A stretch of 64,000 nt of DNA from Oceanisphaera pacifica (GCF_017498065.1 NZ_JAGDFX010000003.1:62001-126000), one strand, 5' to 3'; counted from the stretch's first letter, positions 1 to 9,605 are shown. Program-made: numbers and translations. Notes: generated from the sequence alone by a model not told the origin.

Positions 1-239
1 GAGTGGCGTTAGCGAAAACCTTAGTAGAAGCGGGTACGGCACCGGATGGCGTTTTTTGGAGTGGGTACCTGTTTGATAAGGCGCTTTCTAATAAAATTCA
101 TAATCAGGTAATGGCTGATATCAATGCAAATATTAGTTATGAAGATGACAAAATAACGCATAAAATCCTGAATCAAGCAATGTATGACGTGGCTCAAGCG
201 TTAGCAATGACAGATGTAAAGTTGGCTGATTTGCATTAA
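1..239 (+). CDS. C-terminal part of an unrecognised protein
   Basis: An open frame enters from the left edge and ends at TAA 237-239, leaving about 78 residues. The GTG at position 3 could be read as a start, but no ribosome binding site can be seen at the edge, so a 5'-truncated longer gene is more likely. The visible part is mixed alpha-helical in character (for example the segment LNQAMYDVAQALAMTDVKLA near the end), with no signal peptide, membrane segment or catalytic motif that I recognise. A strong intrinsic terminator follows 24 bases later, supporting this as the real end of a plus-strand transcription unit that converges on phoX. Function unknown. Confidence 0.55.
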   Translation, partial: VALAKTLVEAGTAPDGVFWSGYLFDKALSNKIHNQVMADINANISYEDDKITHKILNQAMYDVAQALAMTDVKLADLH

Positions 240-262
240 TAAATGCTAGTTTTCTATCAGAG

Positions 263-296
263 GCAGCTTGGTATATTTAATACCAAGCTGCTTTTT
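263..296 (+). terminator. intrinsic terminator of the first gene
   Basis: The arms GCAGCTTGGTA (263-273) and TACCAAGCTGC (281-291) pair perfectly, extend by one T-A pair around an ATTTA loop, and are followed by a T run. It ends the partial gene at the left edge. Confidence 0.85.
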
Positions 297-302
297 CATT
301 TG

Positions 303-412
303 TACTAGTAAGGGGAGGCGGCCACGGGGCACGCGCCCCCGCTTGGCCTCACCAGCAATAGACATTAATCGTTGGGCTCGTAAGCGATTACGACGACCGC
401 CTCGTGTTAGGT
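303..412. other. GC-rich structured intergenic element
   Basis: This stretch lies between two convergent genes and is clearly more GC-rich than its surroundings. GAGGCGG (315-321) is matched by CCGCCTC (397-403). Inside are two smaller inverted repeats: CGGGG with CCCCG around 325-341, and TAATCG (366-371) with CGATTA (385-390). The result is a branched foldable unit of about 90 bases with no T tract, so it is not simply the phoX terminator. It could be an interspersed repeat or a small structured RNA; nothing in the sequence decides between these. Confidence 0.4.
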
Positions 413-424
413 GTATCTTATTTA

Positions 425-2329
425 TTAGCTGCCGATAATGCCGCCGTCTTCTTTGGTGATCATCATAACGCTAGAGCGAGGAGTGTGGTTACCTCCAAAT
501 GGAAAGTGAGAGCCTGCTAAGTCTTCTCCTGGGTGCTGTACCCCTACAAATAATGTTTTGTTGTCTGGCGTAAAAGCAAGGCCGGTGATCTCACAGGCGA
601 TAGGCCCGGTTAAAAAGCGCCGTACCTCTCCTGTTGTTGGGTCGGCACAAAGCATTTGGTTATTGCCTTGGCCGGCAAAGTCACCTTGGTTAGAGTATTT
701 GCCGTCTGTTTGAATCCACAGCCGACCTGCGTTATCAAAGCCGATGCCATCGGGGCTGTTAAACATATTATCGGCATTAATATTCTCTGAACCTGCATAT
801 ATGTCTTGATGTACGGTAGGGTTACCGGCAAGTAAAAATAGATCCCAGTTAAAGGTGTCGTCTGTATGATGCCCATGGCTTGGCTGCCAGCGAATAATTT
901 GACCGTAGTGATTGTTCGCTCTGGGGTTAGGGCCGTTGATAGCTTGGTTATCTAGCACGCCACGATTTTTATTATTAGTGAGAGTACAAAAAACTATGGG
1001 CTCGGTAGGGTGTGCTGCTACCCACTCGGGTCTATCCATGGTGGTGGCACCCACTTGTGTGGCGGCAAGACGAGCATGAATTAACACCTCAGCTTGGCTG
1101 TTAAAACCACTTTCAGGTGTGATCCCGTGCTCACCTAATATTAGGGGCAGCCACTCTCCGGTGCCAGATAACTCGCCGCCACTGGCGCTGTTAAAACGTG
1201 CGACATATAAGGTGCCTTCATCCAGTATATTTTTGTTTGCTTCATTATTATTAGGGTCAAATTTATTATGACTCACAAAGCGATAAATATGCTCCCCGCG
1301 CTCGTCGTCACCTAAATACACAACTACATGGCCACTTTTATCGATAACGAGCTCGGCATTTTCATGTTTAAAACGCCCTAATGCAGTGCGCTTGATGGGG
1401 GTTGAAGTTGGATCTTGTGGGTCAATTTCGACCACCCAGCCAAAGCGATTACTTTCATTAGGGTTTTTTGCGACATCAAATCTGTCATCAAACAGGTGCC
1501 ATTGCCAACCCGCGTCTTCTGTTCCTATGCCGTAGCGTGCTTGGGCTGGGGTGATGTGAGCGGATTGCTGGCTGCCAAAGTAGCCGTGTACGTTCTCTTC
1601 ACAGGTTAAATAGGTGCCCCAAGGTGTCATGCCATTGGCGCAATTATTAAAAGTACCTAATACGCGCTCGCCGTTGGGATCGGCCTGAGTATGCAGCAAT
1701 GGGTGACCTTTAGCGGGGCCACTAATAGCCATGGGGGTGTTGGCGTGAACGCGGCGATTATATCGGCCATCTTTTTCTACCTGCCAACCTTGGGGGCCAT
1801 TTTTTAAAGTAAGCACAGACACGCCCTGAGCGGCCTGGGCTTTGGCTACATCTTGGGTAGACATTTTCTGACCCTGGTGCTCAAACATCAGTTCGTAGTT
1901 ACAATACTCGTTATTGACCACTAAAATAGCGGTTTCTTCATCTAACGAGAAAAAGCTCATGCCATCGTTGTTATCACCAAACTGTTTTAACTGATCAGTG
2001 GCCGTATTTTTGCCACCATCAATAAACTCGGCAACGCCAGAAAATAAAGGATCTCCCCACGAAATTAAACGCTCGGCAGTATACCCAGGTGGTACCACTA
2101 AGGTATCGGCAGTGCTGGTTGGCACCGCACTAAAACCGAGTAAGGGGCTACTGGTTGCAGCAGCAATAGCACGAGACAAAGGCGACACACTAAAAAAAGC
2201 GGCAGCACCTAGGGCAGCCGTTCCCCCTAAAAAACGTCGCCGACTGACTTGTTTCTCTATCATTTGGGTAAATTCGGGAACGTCCGGTCGAGGGTGGTTT
2301 TGCTCATCCTTTAATTCAAACTGACTCAT
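425..2329 (-). CDS. phoX: PhoX-family alkaline phosphatase, Tat-exported
   Basis: 634 residues, a normal length for PhoX (DUF839) proteins, which are calcium/iron-dependent periplasmic phosphomonoesterases releasing phosphate from organic esters. Residues 29-36 read SRRRFLGG, a textbook twin-arginine motif, followed by an alanine-rich hydrophobic stretch; the roughly 28-residue N-terminal extension before the motif is typical of the family. Family stretches visible include NNCANGMTPWGTYLTCEEN, EHGITPESGFNSQAEVLIHAR, and near the end FNSPDGIGFDNAGRLWIQTDG. The gene is monocistronic, converges on the partial gene to its left, and has a good Pho box about 100 bases upstream (2425-2442), implying PhoB control under phosphate starvation. 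Family assignment is secure; the exact substrate range is not visible. Confidence 0.93.
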   Translation of the reverse strand: MSQFELKDEQNHPRPDVPEFTQMIEKQVSRRRFLGGTAALGAAAFFSVSPLSRAIAAATSSPLLGFSAVPTSTADTLVVPPGYTAERLISWGDPLFSGVAEFIDGGKNTATDQLKQFGDNNDGMSFFSLDEETAILVVNNEYCNYELMFEHQGQKMSTQDVAKAQAAQGVSVLTLKNGPQGWQVEKDGRYNRRVHANTPMAISGPAKGHPLLHTQADPNGERVLGTFNNCANGMTPWGTYLTCEENVHGYFGSQQSAHITPAQARYGIGTEDAGWQWHLFDDRFDVAKNPNESNRFGWVVEIDPQDPTSTPIKRTALGRFKHENAELVIDKSGHVVVYLGDDERGEHIYRFVSHNKFDPNNNEANKNILDEGTLYVARFNSASGGELSGTGEWLPLILGEHGITPESGFNSQAEVLIHARLAATQVGATTMDRPEWVAAHPTEPIVFCTLTNNKNRGVLDNQAINGPNPRANNHYGQIIRWQPSHGHHTDDTFNWDLFLLAGNPTVHQDIYAGSENINADNMFNSPDGIGFDNAGRLWIQTDGKYSNQGDFAGQGNNQMLCADPTTGEVRRFLTGPIACEITGLAFTPDNKTLFVGVQHPGEDLAGSHFPFGGNHTPRSSVMMITKEDGGIIGS

Positions 2330-2424
2330 GTTGATTATCCTTACTCGCGCGAGGGTAAACTGAGTTAAACGCCATTAACTCAATATTTATGCCGTTAAGG
2401 TTAGCGATAGTTCATGGCATTTGG

Positions 2425-2442
2425 GTGTCGGATTGATGACAG
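2425..2442 (-). promoter_or_regulatory. Pho box upstream of phoX
   Basis: Read on the minus strand, the site is CTGTCAT, four bases, then CCGACAC. Against the PhoB direct repeat CTGTCAT-N4-CTGTCA(C/T), the first half matches 7/7 and the second 5/7 with exact spacing. A weaker third half (ACGTCAA, 4/7) lies one period further upstream. It sits about 95-115 bases before the phoX ATG in the correct orientation. The match is seen directly; PhoB binding is inferred. Confidence 0.6.
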
Positions 2443-2586
2443 TCATTTGACGTTACGCTGAGCTATCTTGCATTCAGTGCGTGGGCTATTAATTAAAAAT
2501 ACGGATTTGGTTATAAGAAGGGCACTCAAATTTTAGAACGGCTGGATCTTTACTCCTTTAATAAAGCGTCGCCTTATTATTTTTTA

Positions 2587-2602
2587 TGTGATGAAGGTCA
2601 AA
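2587..2602 (+). promoter_or_regulatory. possible CRP site upstream of the torC-like gene
   Basis: TGTGA-N6-TCAAA matches the CRP consensus TGTGA-N6-TCACA at 9 of 10 fixed positions. A TATATAAAT -10-like element lies at 2685-2693 without a good -35, as expected of an activator-dependent promoter. The site is about 100 bases before the presumed start point. In Shewanella, CRP rather than FNR controls several anaerobic reductases, so the site makes sense, but a single imperfect match is weak evidence. I found no convincing TorR decamer in 2330-2747, and no further gene in this 418-base stretch. Confidence 0.3.
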
Positions 2603-2747
2603 GTCTTTGCCCATCATTTTTATATTCATCTTATTATTGATTAGGCATAAGTTTTTCCTTATCTCAAATCGATACACTTCTAGTTATATAAATAAAAGTG
2701 TCGTTTTCGACTAGCTTGATGTTAGTGAGAAAATAAGGATAAACATA

Positions 2748-3872
2748 ATGAAAAAACGGTATATAGCCATAATCGTGCTGATTGGTGTGGTGGTGGGTTG
2801 GCTCACACTGGGTGGCACGCAAGCGGTGTTGCATGCTACTTCTACGCAGGAGTTTTGTGTGTCTTGCCACACTATGGATACGCCATTAAAAGAATACCAA
2901 GGCTCGGTGCACTTTAGTAATGCCAAGGGCATTCGAGCTGAATGTGCCGATTGTCATATTCCAACTCATACCACGTTCGATTATTTATGGGCCAAGGTGC
3001 GTGCATCAAAAGATGTTTATCATCAGTTTGTTACCGGTAAAATTGATACCGATGAGAAGTATGAACTGCACCGCTTAGCCATGGCTGAAAGTGTGTGGGA
3101 GCAGTTACGGGCTAATGACTCTGCTACCTGTCGTGCTTGCCATACTTACGATGCCATGGAGCTGTATGATCAAGCGAGTGGCGCGCGCAATATGCATATC
3201 TCGGCGCAACAAGAAGGGCAAACCTGTATTGATTGCCATAAAGGCGTCGCGCATATTGCGCCGCAAATGGAGCTAGATACTTCAGCGTTCGATCACTTAT
3301 ACGACCTAGCTAAAGCTACGCCTGATGATGCCAGTGTTGTTTACCCACTGGATTATATAAAAATGGGAGAGCTGGCCACCATTAACCCAACCGTAGAATT
3401 GCAGGTTGAACATGTTGATGCTAATCAGCGTACCGTGACGGTTGCGGGTTATCAGATGACAGGCGCGGAGTCGGTTATTTATCTGGGTAACGGTAAACGC
3501 TCGGTGCTGGCGACCTTAACCGAGGCAGGCCAGCAGGCGGTAGTGCTGGGTGAGAGCACTACTGATGAGTACGGCAATGAATGGCGCACCGCGCGTTTAA
3601 CCGGTGACATTACCGCCCCTGTTTTAGAGTCTAATGAGGCAATTTGGGAATACGGTAATAAACTCGACAGCACTTATTGTTCTACTTGCCATGCCAAAAT
3701 TCCAGCCAATCATTTTACGGTGAATGCGTGGGGGCCGGTGGCTAAGTCGATGGGCACACGTACCGATATCTCCGATTTAAACCTTGAAATTCTCACTAAG
3801 TATTTACAGTTCAACGCCAAAGATGCTGTTTCACCAGCACCCGTTGCTCCATCAATAGAAGAAGGAATATAA
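2748..3872 (+). CDS. torC: pentahaem c-type cytochrome, TorC/TorY (NapC/NirT family)
   Basis: 374 residues. One uncleaved N-terminal membrane anchor (residues 5-24) precedes four CxxCH haem-binding motifs at 37-41, 66-70, 128-132 and 160-164 in a NapC/NirT-like domain. A fifth CSTCH at 311-315 lies in the extra C-terminal domain that distinguishes TorC/TorY from the tetrahaem NapC. It takes electrons from menaquinol in the membrane and passes them to the periplasmic reductase encoded immediately downstream. The start is supported by an AAGGAT ribosome binding site. The stop is only two bases from the next ATG, so the two genes form an operon. No torD chaperone or torSTR regulator lies nearby; gene order and sizes recall E. 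coli torYZ as much as torCAD. Confidence 0.92.
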   Translation: MKKRYIAIIVLIGVVVGWLTLGGTQAVLHATSTQEFCVSCHTMDTPLKEYQGSVHFSNAKGIRAECADCHIPTHTTFDYLWAKVRASKDVYHQFVTGKIDTDEKYELHRLAMAESVWEQLRANDSATCRACHTYDAMELYDQASGARNMHISAQQEGQTCIDCHKGVAHIAPQMELDTSAFDHLYDLAKATPDDASVVYPLDYIKMGELATINPTVELQVEHVDANQRTVTVAGYQMTGAESVIYLGNGKRSVLATLTEAGQQAVVLGESTTDEYGNEWRTARLTGDITAPVLESNEAIWEYGNKLDSTYCSTCHAKIPANHFTVNAWGPVAKSMGTRTDISDLNLEILTKYLQFNAKDAVSPAPVAPSIEEGI

Positions 3873-3874
3873 GC

Positions 3875-6340
3875 ATGTCTAATATTTCACGTCGTAAATT
3901 CTTAAAAGGCTCTGGTGCAACGGCTGGCGCCATGGCGATTGCTTCTATTTTGCCGATGCCTGTGATGGCAAAATATGACATAGGGCGTAGCGACGGAAAA
4001 ATTTTAACCGCCGGGCGCATGGGGGTGTTATTGGCTGAGGTGAAAGACGGTAAATTAGTGTCCACTACCAATGCGCTTCCTCAAACTGTGGTTAACCACC
4101 TGCAAAGCACGGGTCCTTCGCAAGTACACACCAAAGCCCGTATTAAGCACCCTATGGTACGCAAAGGCTATTTGGCGAACCCTGAAAATCCGCAAGGTAT
4201 TCGCGGTAAAGATGAATACGTGCGGGTGTCGTGGGAGCAAGCCTATCAATTGGCACACGAGCAGCACCTGCGCATTCGAGAGCAATACGGTGCCGAGGCG
4301 ATATTTGCAGGGTCTTATGGCTGGCACTCCAGTGGCGTGTTGCACGACGCACGTACTTTATTGCAGCGTTATATGGAACTGGCTGGCGGTTATTCCGGCT
4401 CGCTTGGCGATTACTCAACCGGCGCGGCACAAATTATTATGCCTCATGTGGTGGGCTCCATTGAAGTGTATGAGCAACAAACTACCTATCCGGTGGTGCT
4501 AGAGCACAGTGAGGTGGTGGTACTGTGGGGGATGAACCCGATTAACACCTTAGAAATCGCTTGGACCGCCGCCGATGGACAAGGCTTGGAGTTTTTTCAT
4601 CAGCTGAAAAAGTCTGGTAAAACCGTGATTGCCATCGATCCTATTCGCTCCGAAACCATCGACTTTTTTGGTGACAATGCACAGTGGATTGCCCCGCACC
4701 CTATGACGGACGTGGCGCTGGGCATGGGCATTGCGCATACCTTAGTGAAGAACAATAAACACGATACGGCATTTATTGAAAAATACACCCATGGTTTTGA
4801 TAAGTTCAAAGATTATCTATTGGGCGTGAGCGATGACGTCGTTAAAGACGCGGCATGGGCGGCCAAGATCTGCGGCGTGTCGGTTAAGCAGATTGAGTTG
4901 CTGGCTGATATTTTTTCTAACAACCGCACCATGTTAATGGCCGGCTGGGGAATGCAGCGCCAACAATATGGTGAACAACCCCACTGGATGATCACAACGC
5001 TAGCAGCCATGCTCGGTCAAATTGGTTTGCCGGGCGGAGGATTTGGTTTTTCATATCACTACTCCAATGGCGGTAACCCAGCACGTGATGCGGGTATTTT
5101 ACCCTCTATTTCTTCCACTATTGGCTCAGTGAGTGATACCAATGGCAGCTCTTGGCTAAGTAAGAATAAAGGAGTGGTCAATGCCTTTCCGGTGGCGCGA
5201 ATTACCGAAGCGCTCGAAAACCCAGGCCAGCAATATCAGCATAATGGTCAGACGCTGACGTTCCCTGATATTAAAATGGTATGGTGGTGTGGCGGCGGCA
5301 ACTTTACTCACCACCAAGATACCAACCGTTTAGTAAGAGCATGGCAAAACCTAGAATTATCAGTGGTGTCAGAAATTTACTGGACCGCCGCCGCCAAGCA
5401 TGCGGATATTGTATTCCCGATCACCACCAGCTTTGAGCGTAACGACTTAACCATGGTCGGTGATTACAGTAGTCAATATTTGGCCCCAATGAAGCAAGTG
5501 ATTGCGCCGCAAGCCGAAGCCAAAAGCGACTTTGAGGTGTTTGCTGACTTATCAGAAAAACTGTTTGCGGGTGGCAGTGAGGTATACCGTGAAGGGCGCG
5601 ATGAAATGGAATGGTTAAACCACTTCTATAAAATAGCACAAGCCAGCGGGCGCAACGTTCGGGTACCCATGCCTAACTTTTCACATTTTTGGAAACAAAA
5701 CCAAGAGTTTGAAATGACTTGGAATGAAAAAAATGCCCAGTTTGTGCGTTTTGCCGACTTTAGAGAAAACCCAGTATTAAACGCATTGGGCACGCCGAGT
5801 GGTAAAATAGAGATTTATTCTGAAACCATCGCCAGCTACAACCTGCCCGATTGCCCTGCGCACCCCACGTGGATGGAGCCGACAGAGTACACCGGCAATG
5901 CCAAAGCAGATGAGTTACAGCTGATGACGGCGCACTCGGCATATCGGTTGCACAGTCAGTTTAACTATGCCGATATACGCAAAGAATACGCAATTGCCAA
6001 TAAAGAGCCGATATTGATCCATGAGCAAGATGCGCAAAAGCATGGCATTAACAGCGGTGACATTGTGCGGGTGTTTAACCAACGCGGCCAAGTGCTCGCC
6101 GGTGCACAGGTGACAAGTGGCATTAAGCCTGGCAGTGTTTGTATTCACGAAGGAGCTTGGCCTGACTTTGATCCTCAGCTAGGCATTTGCCGCAATGGCG
6201 GCCCTAACGTGTTAACGTTGGATATTCCTGCCTCACGATTGAGTAACGGCTGTGCCGCTAACTCGTCATTAGTCAAAATTGAAAAGTGGACAGGCAATGC
6301 ACTGGAGACACAAGCTTTTGAGCCACCGCTAGGTGCTTGA
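3875..6340 (+). CDS. torA: periplasmic trimethylamine N-oxide / S-oxide reductase, TorA/TorZ type
   Basis: 821-residue molybdopterin-dinucleotide enzyme of the DMSO-reductase family. The N-terminus [12 protein letters not shown] is a twin-arginine signal, so the folded holoenzyme is exported by Tat. There is no N-terminal 4Fe-4S cysteine cluster, as expected for the TorA/DorA/BisC group. The segment GSYGW (146-150) and Ser181 in GDYSTGAAQ correspond to the active-site Tyr/Trp and the serine molybdenum ligand. It reduces TMAO (possibly other N- or S-oxides) with electrons from the cytochrome upstream. The ribosome binding site GAAGG lies inside the end of the cytochrome gene, suggesting translational coupling. 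Whether it is TorA- or TorZ-like in specificity cannot be settled by eye. An intrinsic terminator follows. Confidence 0.93.
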   Translation: MSNISRRKFLKGSGATAGAMAIASILPMPVMAKYDIGRSDGKILTAGRMGVLLAEVKDGKLVSTTNALPQTVVNHLQSTGPSQVHTKARIKHPMVRKGYLANPENPQGIRGKDEYVRVSWEQAYQLAHEQHLRIREQYGAEAIFAGSYGWHSSGVLHDARTLLQRYMELAGGYSGSLGDYSTGAAQIIMPHVVGSIEVYEQQTTYPVVLEHSEVVVLWGMNPINTLEIAWTAADGQGLEFFHQLKKSGKTVIAIDPIRSETIDFFGDNAQWIAPHPMTDVALGMGIAHTLVKNNKHDTAFIEKYTHGFDKFKDYLLGVSDDVVKDAAWAAKICGVSVKQIELLADIFSNNRTMLMAGWGMQRQQYGEQPHWMITTLAAMLGQIGLPGGGFGFSYHYSNGGNPARDAGILPSISSTIGSVSDTNGSSWLSKNKGVVNAFPVARITEALENPGQQYQHNGQTLTFPDIKMVWWCGGGNFTHHQDTNRLVRAWQNLELSVVSEIYWTAAAKHADIVFPITTSFERNDLTMVGDYSSQYLAPMKQVIAPQAEAKSDFEVFADLSEKLFAGGSEVYREGRDEMEWLNHFYKIAQASGRNVRVPMPNFSHFWKQNQEFEMTWNEKNAQFVRFADFRENPVLNALGTPSGKIEIYSETIASYNLPDCPAHPTWMEPTEYTGNAKADELQLMTAHSAYRLHSQFNYADIRKEYAIANKEPILIHEQDAQKHGINSGDIVRVFNQRGQVLAGAQVTSGIKPGSVCIHEGAWPDFDPQLGICRNGGPNVLTLDIPASRLSNGCAANSSLVKIEKWTGNALETQAFEPPLGA

Positions 6341-6405
6341 GAATAGTCTGTTAATGGGGAGACTCCTTAGACGCTGACTTTTTCCGCCTGATTTCCAGTT
6401 ACACT

Positions 6406-6438
6406 AAAGCCCTCTGTTTATATAAACGGAGGGCTTTT
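6406..6438 (+). terminator. intrinsic terminator of the torC-torA operon
   Basis: The stem AAAGCCCTCTGTTT / AAACGGAGGGCTTT (one G-T wobble, loop ATAT) ends in a short T run. It lies about 65 bases after the torA stop. The rest of 6341-6631 shows nothing coding. Confidence 0.8.
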
Positions 6439-6631
6439 ATACATTCCAGAAGCGAAATTTAACCATAATAAACCATCCAGTCTAGTGAGTGATCTCAATA
6501 CTCATATTACTAATTAGACACCCAGACCATCTAATTATATTCATTAATGTGACACTCATGCGGTATGGTTAAATTTTGCACACTTGTCTACACTTAGTAT
6601 GTTCAAACCAGAACACTCTAAGGAGGCGGAT

Positions 6632-7606
6632 ATGCCTAAGCCACGAGTAGAGCAAATTAGTTTACAGGACACGCCCTTTTACCACTGCGTAAGTCGCACA
6701 GTGAGAAGGGCGTTTTTATGTGGTGAAGATAATGTCACAAAACGCAGTTTTGAGCACCGCAGAGAATGGTTAGAAAAGCGAATAATATACCTATCAAAGA
6801 CCTTTTCTATTGATGTAGCCGCTTATGCAGTTATGTCTAATCATCTGCATTTAGTGTTACATATAGATGCAGAGAAGGTGAAGGTTTGGAGTGATATTAC
6901 GGTTGTAAAACAATGGCATAGAGTATTTAAAGGTACTGTTGTTACACGAAAGTTTGCCAGAAGTGAGCCTATTGAGGCGCACGAAATTGAGCACCTTAAT
7001 GAGCGAGTTGCGGAGTTTAGAAATCGGCTGATGGATATCAGCTGGTTTATGCGTTGTTTAAGTGAGCCCTTGGCGCGAAAAGCCAATAAGGAAGATGAGT
7101 GTACTGGACACTTTTGGGAAGGTCGCTTTAAATCGCAGGCTTTGCTAGATGAAGCAGCAGTATTGGCCTGCATGACTTATGTAGACTTAAACCCAGTACG
7201 TTCACAAGTAGCTACAACGCCCAAAAAATCAAATTACACCAGTATTAAACAGCGCATTGCGGCTGCAAAAAATAGCAAGCAGCCGGAATGTTTACTGCCT
7301 TTTATTGGCAATGAGCAAAAAGAGCAACTTAAAGGCCTGACATTTGATGTGCAAGATTACATTGCATTAGTGAATGATATGGGCAGCATACAACGGGATG
7401 ATAAGCGCGGTGTAATTTGCGACAGGACAGCTAACCTATTGGAAAGGCTGAATATTACACTAGGAAGCTGGCAAGAAATTACGCAAGATTTTAAGATTTT
7501 GTTTACAGGCCCTGTGGGTACACTTGAAGACCTAAGCCGTTACTATACGCACTTAGGTCGCCAGCGCCGCTCACACATACAAAGCTGCCGATATTGGCCT
7601 CATTGA
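6632..7606 (+). CDS. REP-associated tyrosine transposase (RAYT, Y1_Tnp family)
   Basis: 324 residues from the ATG at 6632, chosen because a perfect AGGAGG (6621-6626) stands five bases upstream; the frame extends further up only to a TTG without such a signal. The protein has the IS200/IS605-like Y1 fold markers: the metal-binding HxH within SNHLHLVLHI (residues 69-78), the TGHFWEGRFKSQ motif (158-169), and ACMTYVDLNPVRS (179-191), whose tyrosine is the probable nucleophile. RAYTs are single-copy domesticated relatives of IS200 transposases that act on REP palindromes. The length belongs to the longer RAYT group with an added C-terminal region. Two small palindromes overlap and follow the stop codon. 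Confidence 0.88.
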   Translation: MPKPRVEQISLQDTPFYHCVSRTVRRAFLCGEDNVTKRSFEHRREWLEKRIIYLSKTFSIDVAAYAVMSNHLHLVLHIDAEKVKVWSDITVVKQWHRVFKGTVVTRKFARSEPIEAHEIEHLNERVAEFRNRLMDISWFMRCLSEPLARKANKEDECTGHFWEGRFKSQALLDEAAVLACMTYVDLNPVRSQVATTPKKSNYTSIKQRIAAAKNSKQPECLLPFIGNEQKEQLKGLTFDVQDYIALVNDMGSIQRDDKRGVICDRTANLLERLNITLGSWQEITQDFKILFTGPVGTLEDLSRYYTHLGRQRRSHIQSCRYWPH

Positions 7607-7635
7607 GGCTGCTTATATTGACCTCGTTGAGGTTG
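7591..7635 (+). repeat. two tandem, covarying mini-hairpins at the RAYT stop
   Basis: Two 21-base copies start at 7591 and 7615, a 24-base period. Each begins ATATTG and contains a small palindrome: GCCTC-ATT-GAGGC in the first, ACCTC-GTT-GAGGT in the second. The outer stem pair changes from G-C to A-T on both sides at once, so base pairing is preserved although the sequence changes. The first copy contains the RAYT stop codon (7604-7606). They may be REP-like targets of the adjacent transposase. Confidence 0.5.
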
Positions 7636-7988
7636 TAAGCGTCTTGTAGCTAAATAATATTTCCACTCTTGAGCTTGAGTGGTTTTGTGCTGCCTAGCAT
7701 TGGGTATTTTCCTAGATATTTTCTTACTTTTAGCACTTTCACTCGTTATATAGATATTTTACGCCTACTTAATTAAAAATAATGCTCATTTATCATGGTG
7801 AGCGGACTTTTTTGGAACCTTTTTATGGTTGTTATACCTTGGCTGGCCTTTTAAGCGGTATGAAGTATTGTGGATGAATTAGTGTTTAAGTCTCTTGGGT
7901 GGCAAAACTGAGGGAAGGGCAGCCCTGTAAGGATCAAGGGCTACTTATTATGAGTGTGGTTAAGTCAGTGTGTGGGGTTGAGTTGCTA
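7636..7988. other. non-coding stretch between convergent genes
   Basis: About 350 AT-rich bases between the RAYT gene and the convergent transporter gene. A short inverted repeat AGCCCT (7921-7926) / AGGGCT (7937-7942) lacks a T tract on either strand, so I do not call it a terminator. A 31-codon frame starting at ATG 7782 has no ribosome binding site and is rejected. I see nothing else. Confidence 0.5.
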
Positions 7989-9470
7989 TTACCAATAGCC
8001 TAATAGTTTCCACCAGGCGCCGCCAACAATGACCCAAATTGTTAGGTTGACCACACTCATAACAAAGCCGACTTTCCACCATTCGCCTAAGGTCACGTAG
8101 CCGGAGTTAAAAATAACCGGAGAGGTGCCGGTCGCATAGTGCGTAAGGGTCATCATAATAGAGGATGAAGCAGCCATCATCAGTACAAATGGCATGGGTG
8201 GTGCGCCTAAGCTTAAGCCTACAACTAAGAAGGCACCCATCATGGCAGTAATGTGTGCCGTGGTACTGGCAAAGAAGTAATGAGAGTATAAAAACACCAA
8301 TACCAATAAAGCCGCGCCTGCGGGCCAGCCCATACCTGCTGTGGCGATAATGTTTTGCATTGAATGAGAAAACCAGTCAATTACGCCAAGTTTGTTTAAT
8401 TGGCTGGCCATCATAACGAGTGCGCCAAACCATACTAAGGTATCCCAAGCGTTACGCTCTTTTAGCACGTCTTGCCAAGTCAATACGCCGGTTAATAGCA
8501 ATACAGTTAGGCCAATAAATGCGGTTGTAGTGGCATTTATTGTTAAGAAGTCACCAAAGAAAAGCGCTGGAATATCAGCCCATAATAAAAGTAAAAGGCC
8601 AAATACCGACATCATAATTTTTTCGTCTTTTTGTATTGGGCCCAGCTCTTTTAGTTGTTGCTTGGCAAAGCGAGAAGCGTCAGGGGTTGTTTTTATTTGG
8701 GGTGGATATAACCAATAAATAACCAATGGCATAAGTGCGAGGGCGATCAGGCCTGGCAATAGCATGGCCAGCATCCAAGTGGTCCAGCTTAACTGTATAT
8801 CTGCCCCTGTGGCTTGGGCAATTAACTGTACCGTGAGTGGATTTGGGGCGGTGGCGGTAATAAACATAGCTGAGGTGATAGGGTTGCTGTGATAATTAAC
8901 CAAGGCCAAGTATTTACCAATAAGGTGACTCGTGTTTTGTTCTGGGCCGCTTTTAAAGCTATTGGCGATTGATTGCATAATAGGGTGAATAATCGCACCC
9001 CCACGGGCCGTATTACTGGGAGTCACAGGCGCAATAACCAGTTCAGACAGCGCTAAGCCATAGCCGATACCTAAGGTTTTTCTACCAAAAATAGAGATAA
9101 AATAATAACCAATACGCCCCCCTAGCCCTGTGTTAATTAAGCCGCGAGAAATCATAACAGCCACGGCAATTAACCAAATTAGAGGGCTAGAGAAACTACT
9201 AAGGGCATTACTAATAGATGTGCTGGGGTTATCACTAGTAACGCCGGTGGCAGCGACTAATGCAATGGCTAAAATAGATAAGGCACCAATTGGCATGGCT
9301 TTGCCGATAATTGCGGCAATGGTGCCAATAAAAATGGCGAGCATCATCCAACCCTGATTACTTACTTCGGCGGGTTGCGGTAAAAACCAAATAAGTAACC
9401 CCACCGCAATAGCAACGAGGGCGGGTTTAATATGTAAATCTGACTGCGTAACAGGGGATGTGCTAGACAT
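7989..9470 (-). CDS. DASS/SLC13-family anion:sodium symporter (CitT/TtdT-like)
   Basis: 493 residues from the ATG at 9470, preferred over the in-frame ATG at 9494 because AGAGGA stands just upstream of it. The chain is almost entirely hydrophobic, with about a dozen membrane segments. It contains the divalent anion transporter signatures: an early SSFSSPLIWLIAVAVMISRGL segment, PVTPSNTARGGAIIHPI in the middle (the SNT clamp motif), and a late THYATGTSPVIF. Such proteins move C4-dicarboxylates, citrate or tartrate with sodium, or exchange them. It is a single gene with no metabolic neighbours that would reveal the substrate. Confidence 0.88.
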   Translation of the reverse strand: MSSTSPVTQSDLHIKPALVAIAVGLLIWFLPQPAEVSNQGWMMLAIFIGTIAAIIGKAMPIGALSILAIALVAATGVTSDNPSTSISNALSSFSSPLIWLIAVAVMISRGLINTGLGGRIGYYFISIFGRKTLGIGYGLALSELVIAPVTPSNTARGGAIIHPIMQSIANSFKSGPEQNTSHLIGKYLALVNYHSNPITSAMFITATAPNPLTVQLIAQATGADIQLSWTTWMLAMLLPGLIALALMPLVIYWLYPPQIKTTPDASRFAKQQLKELGPIQKDEKIMMSVFGLLLLLWADIPALFFGDFLTINATTTAFIGLTVLLLTGVLTWQDVLKERNAWDTLVWFGALVMMASQLNKLGVIDWFSHSMQNIIATAGMGWPAGAALLVLVFLYSHYFFASTTAHITAMMGAFLVVGLSLGAPPMPFVLMMAASSSIMMTLTHYATGTSPVIFNSGYVTLGEWWKVGFVMSVVNLTIWVIVGGAWWKLLGYW

Positions 9471-9605
9471 AGTGTGTTCCTCTAATAAGTCCACACTATG
9501 GTATCAATCATTTCTTCAATATAACGAGGATGAGATCAAACTTCCCTGTTATTTATTGCATCAGTCAAGGTTATGTATATAAAAGAGCTTACGCCTTGCC
9601 AGTGA

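Noticed and set aside
303-412. Integron attC-like site ending in GTTAGGT (406-412).
   Set aside because: The right end fits GTTRRRY, but I found no matching RYYYAAC at the left, no integrase, and no cassette array.
7782-7877. 31-codon frame between the RAYT and transporter genes.
   Set aside because: No ribosome binding site or promoter, and low-complexity AT-rich surroundings.
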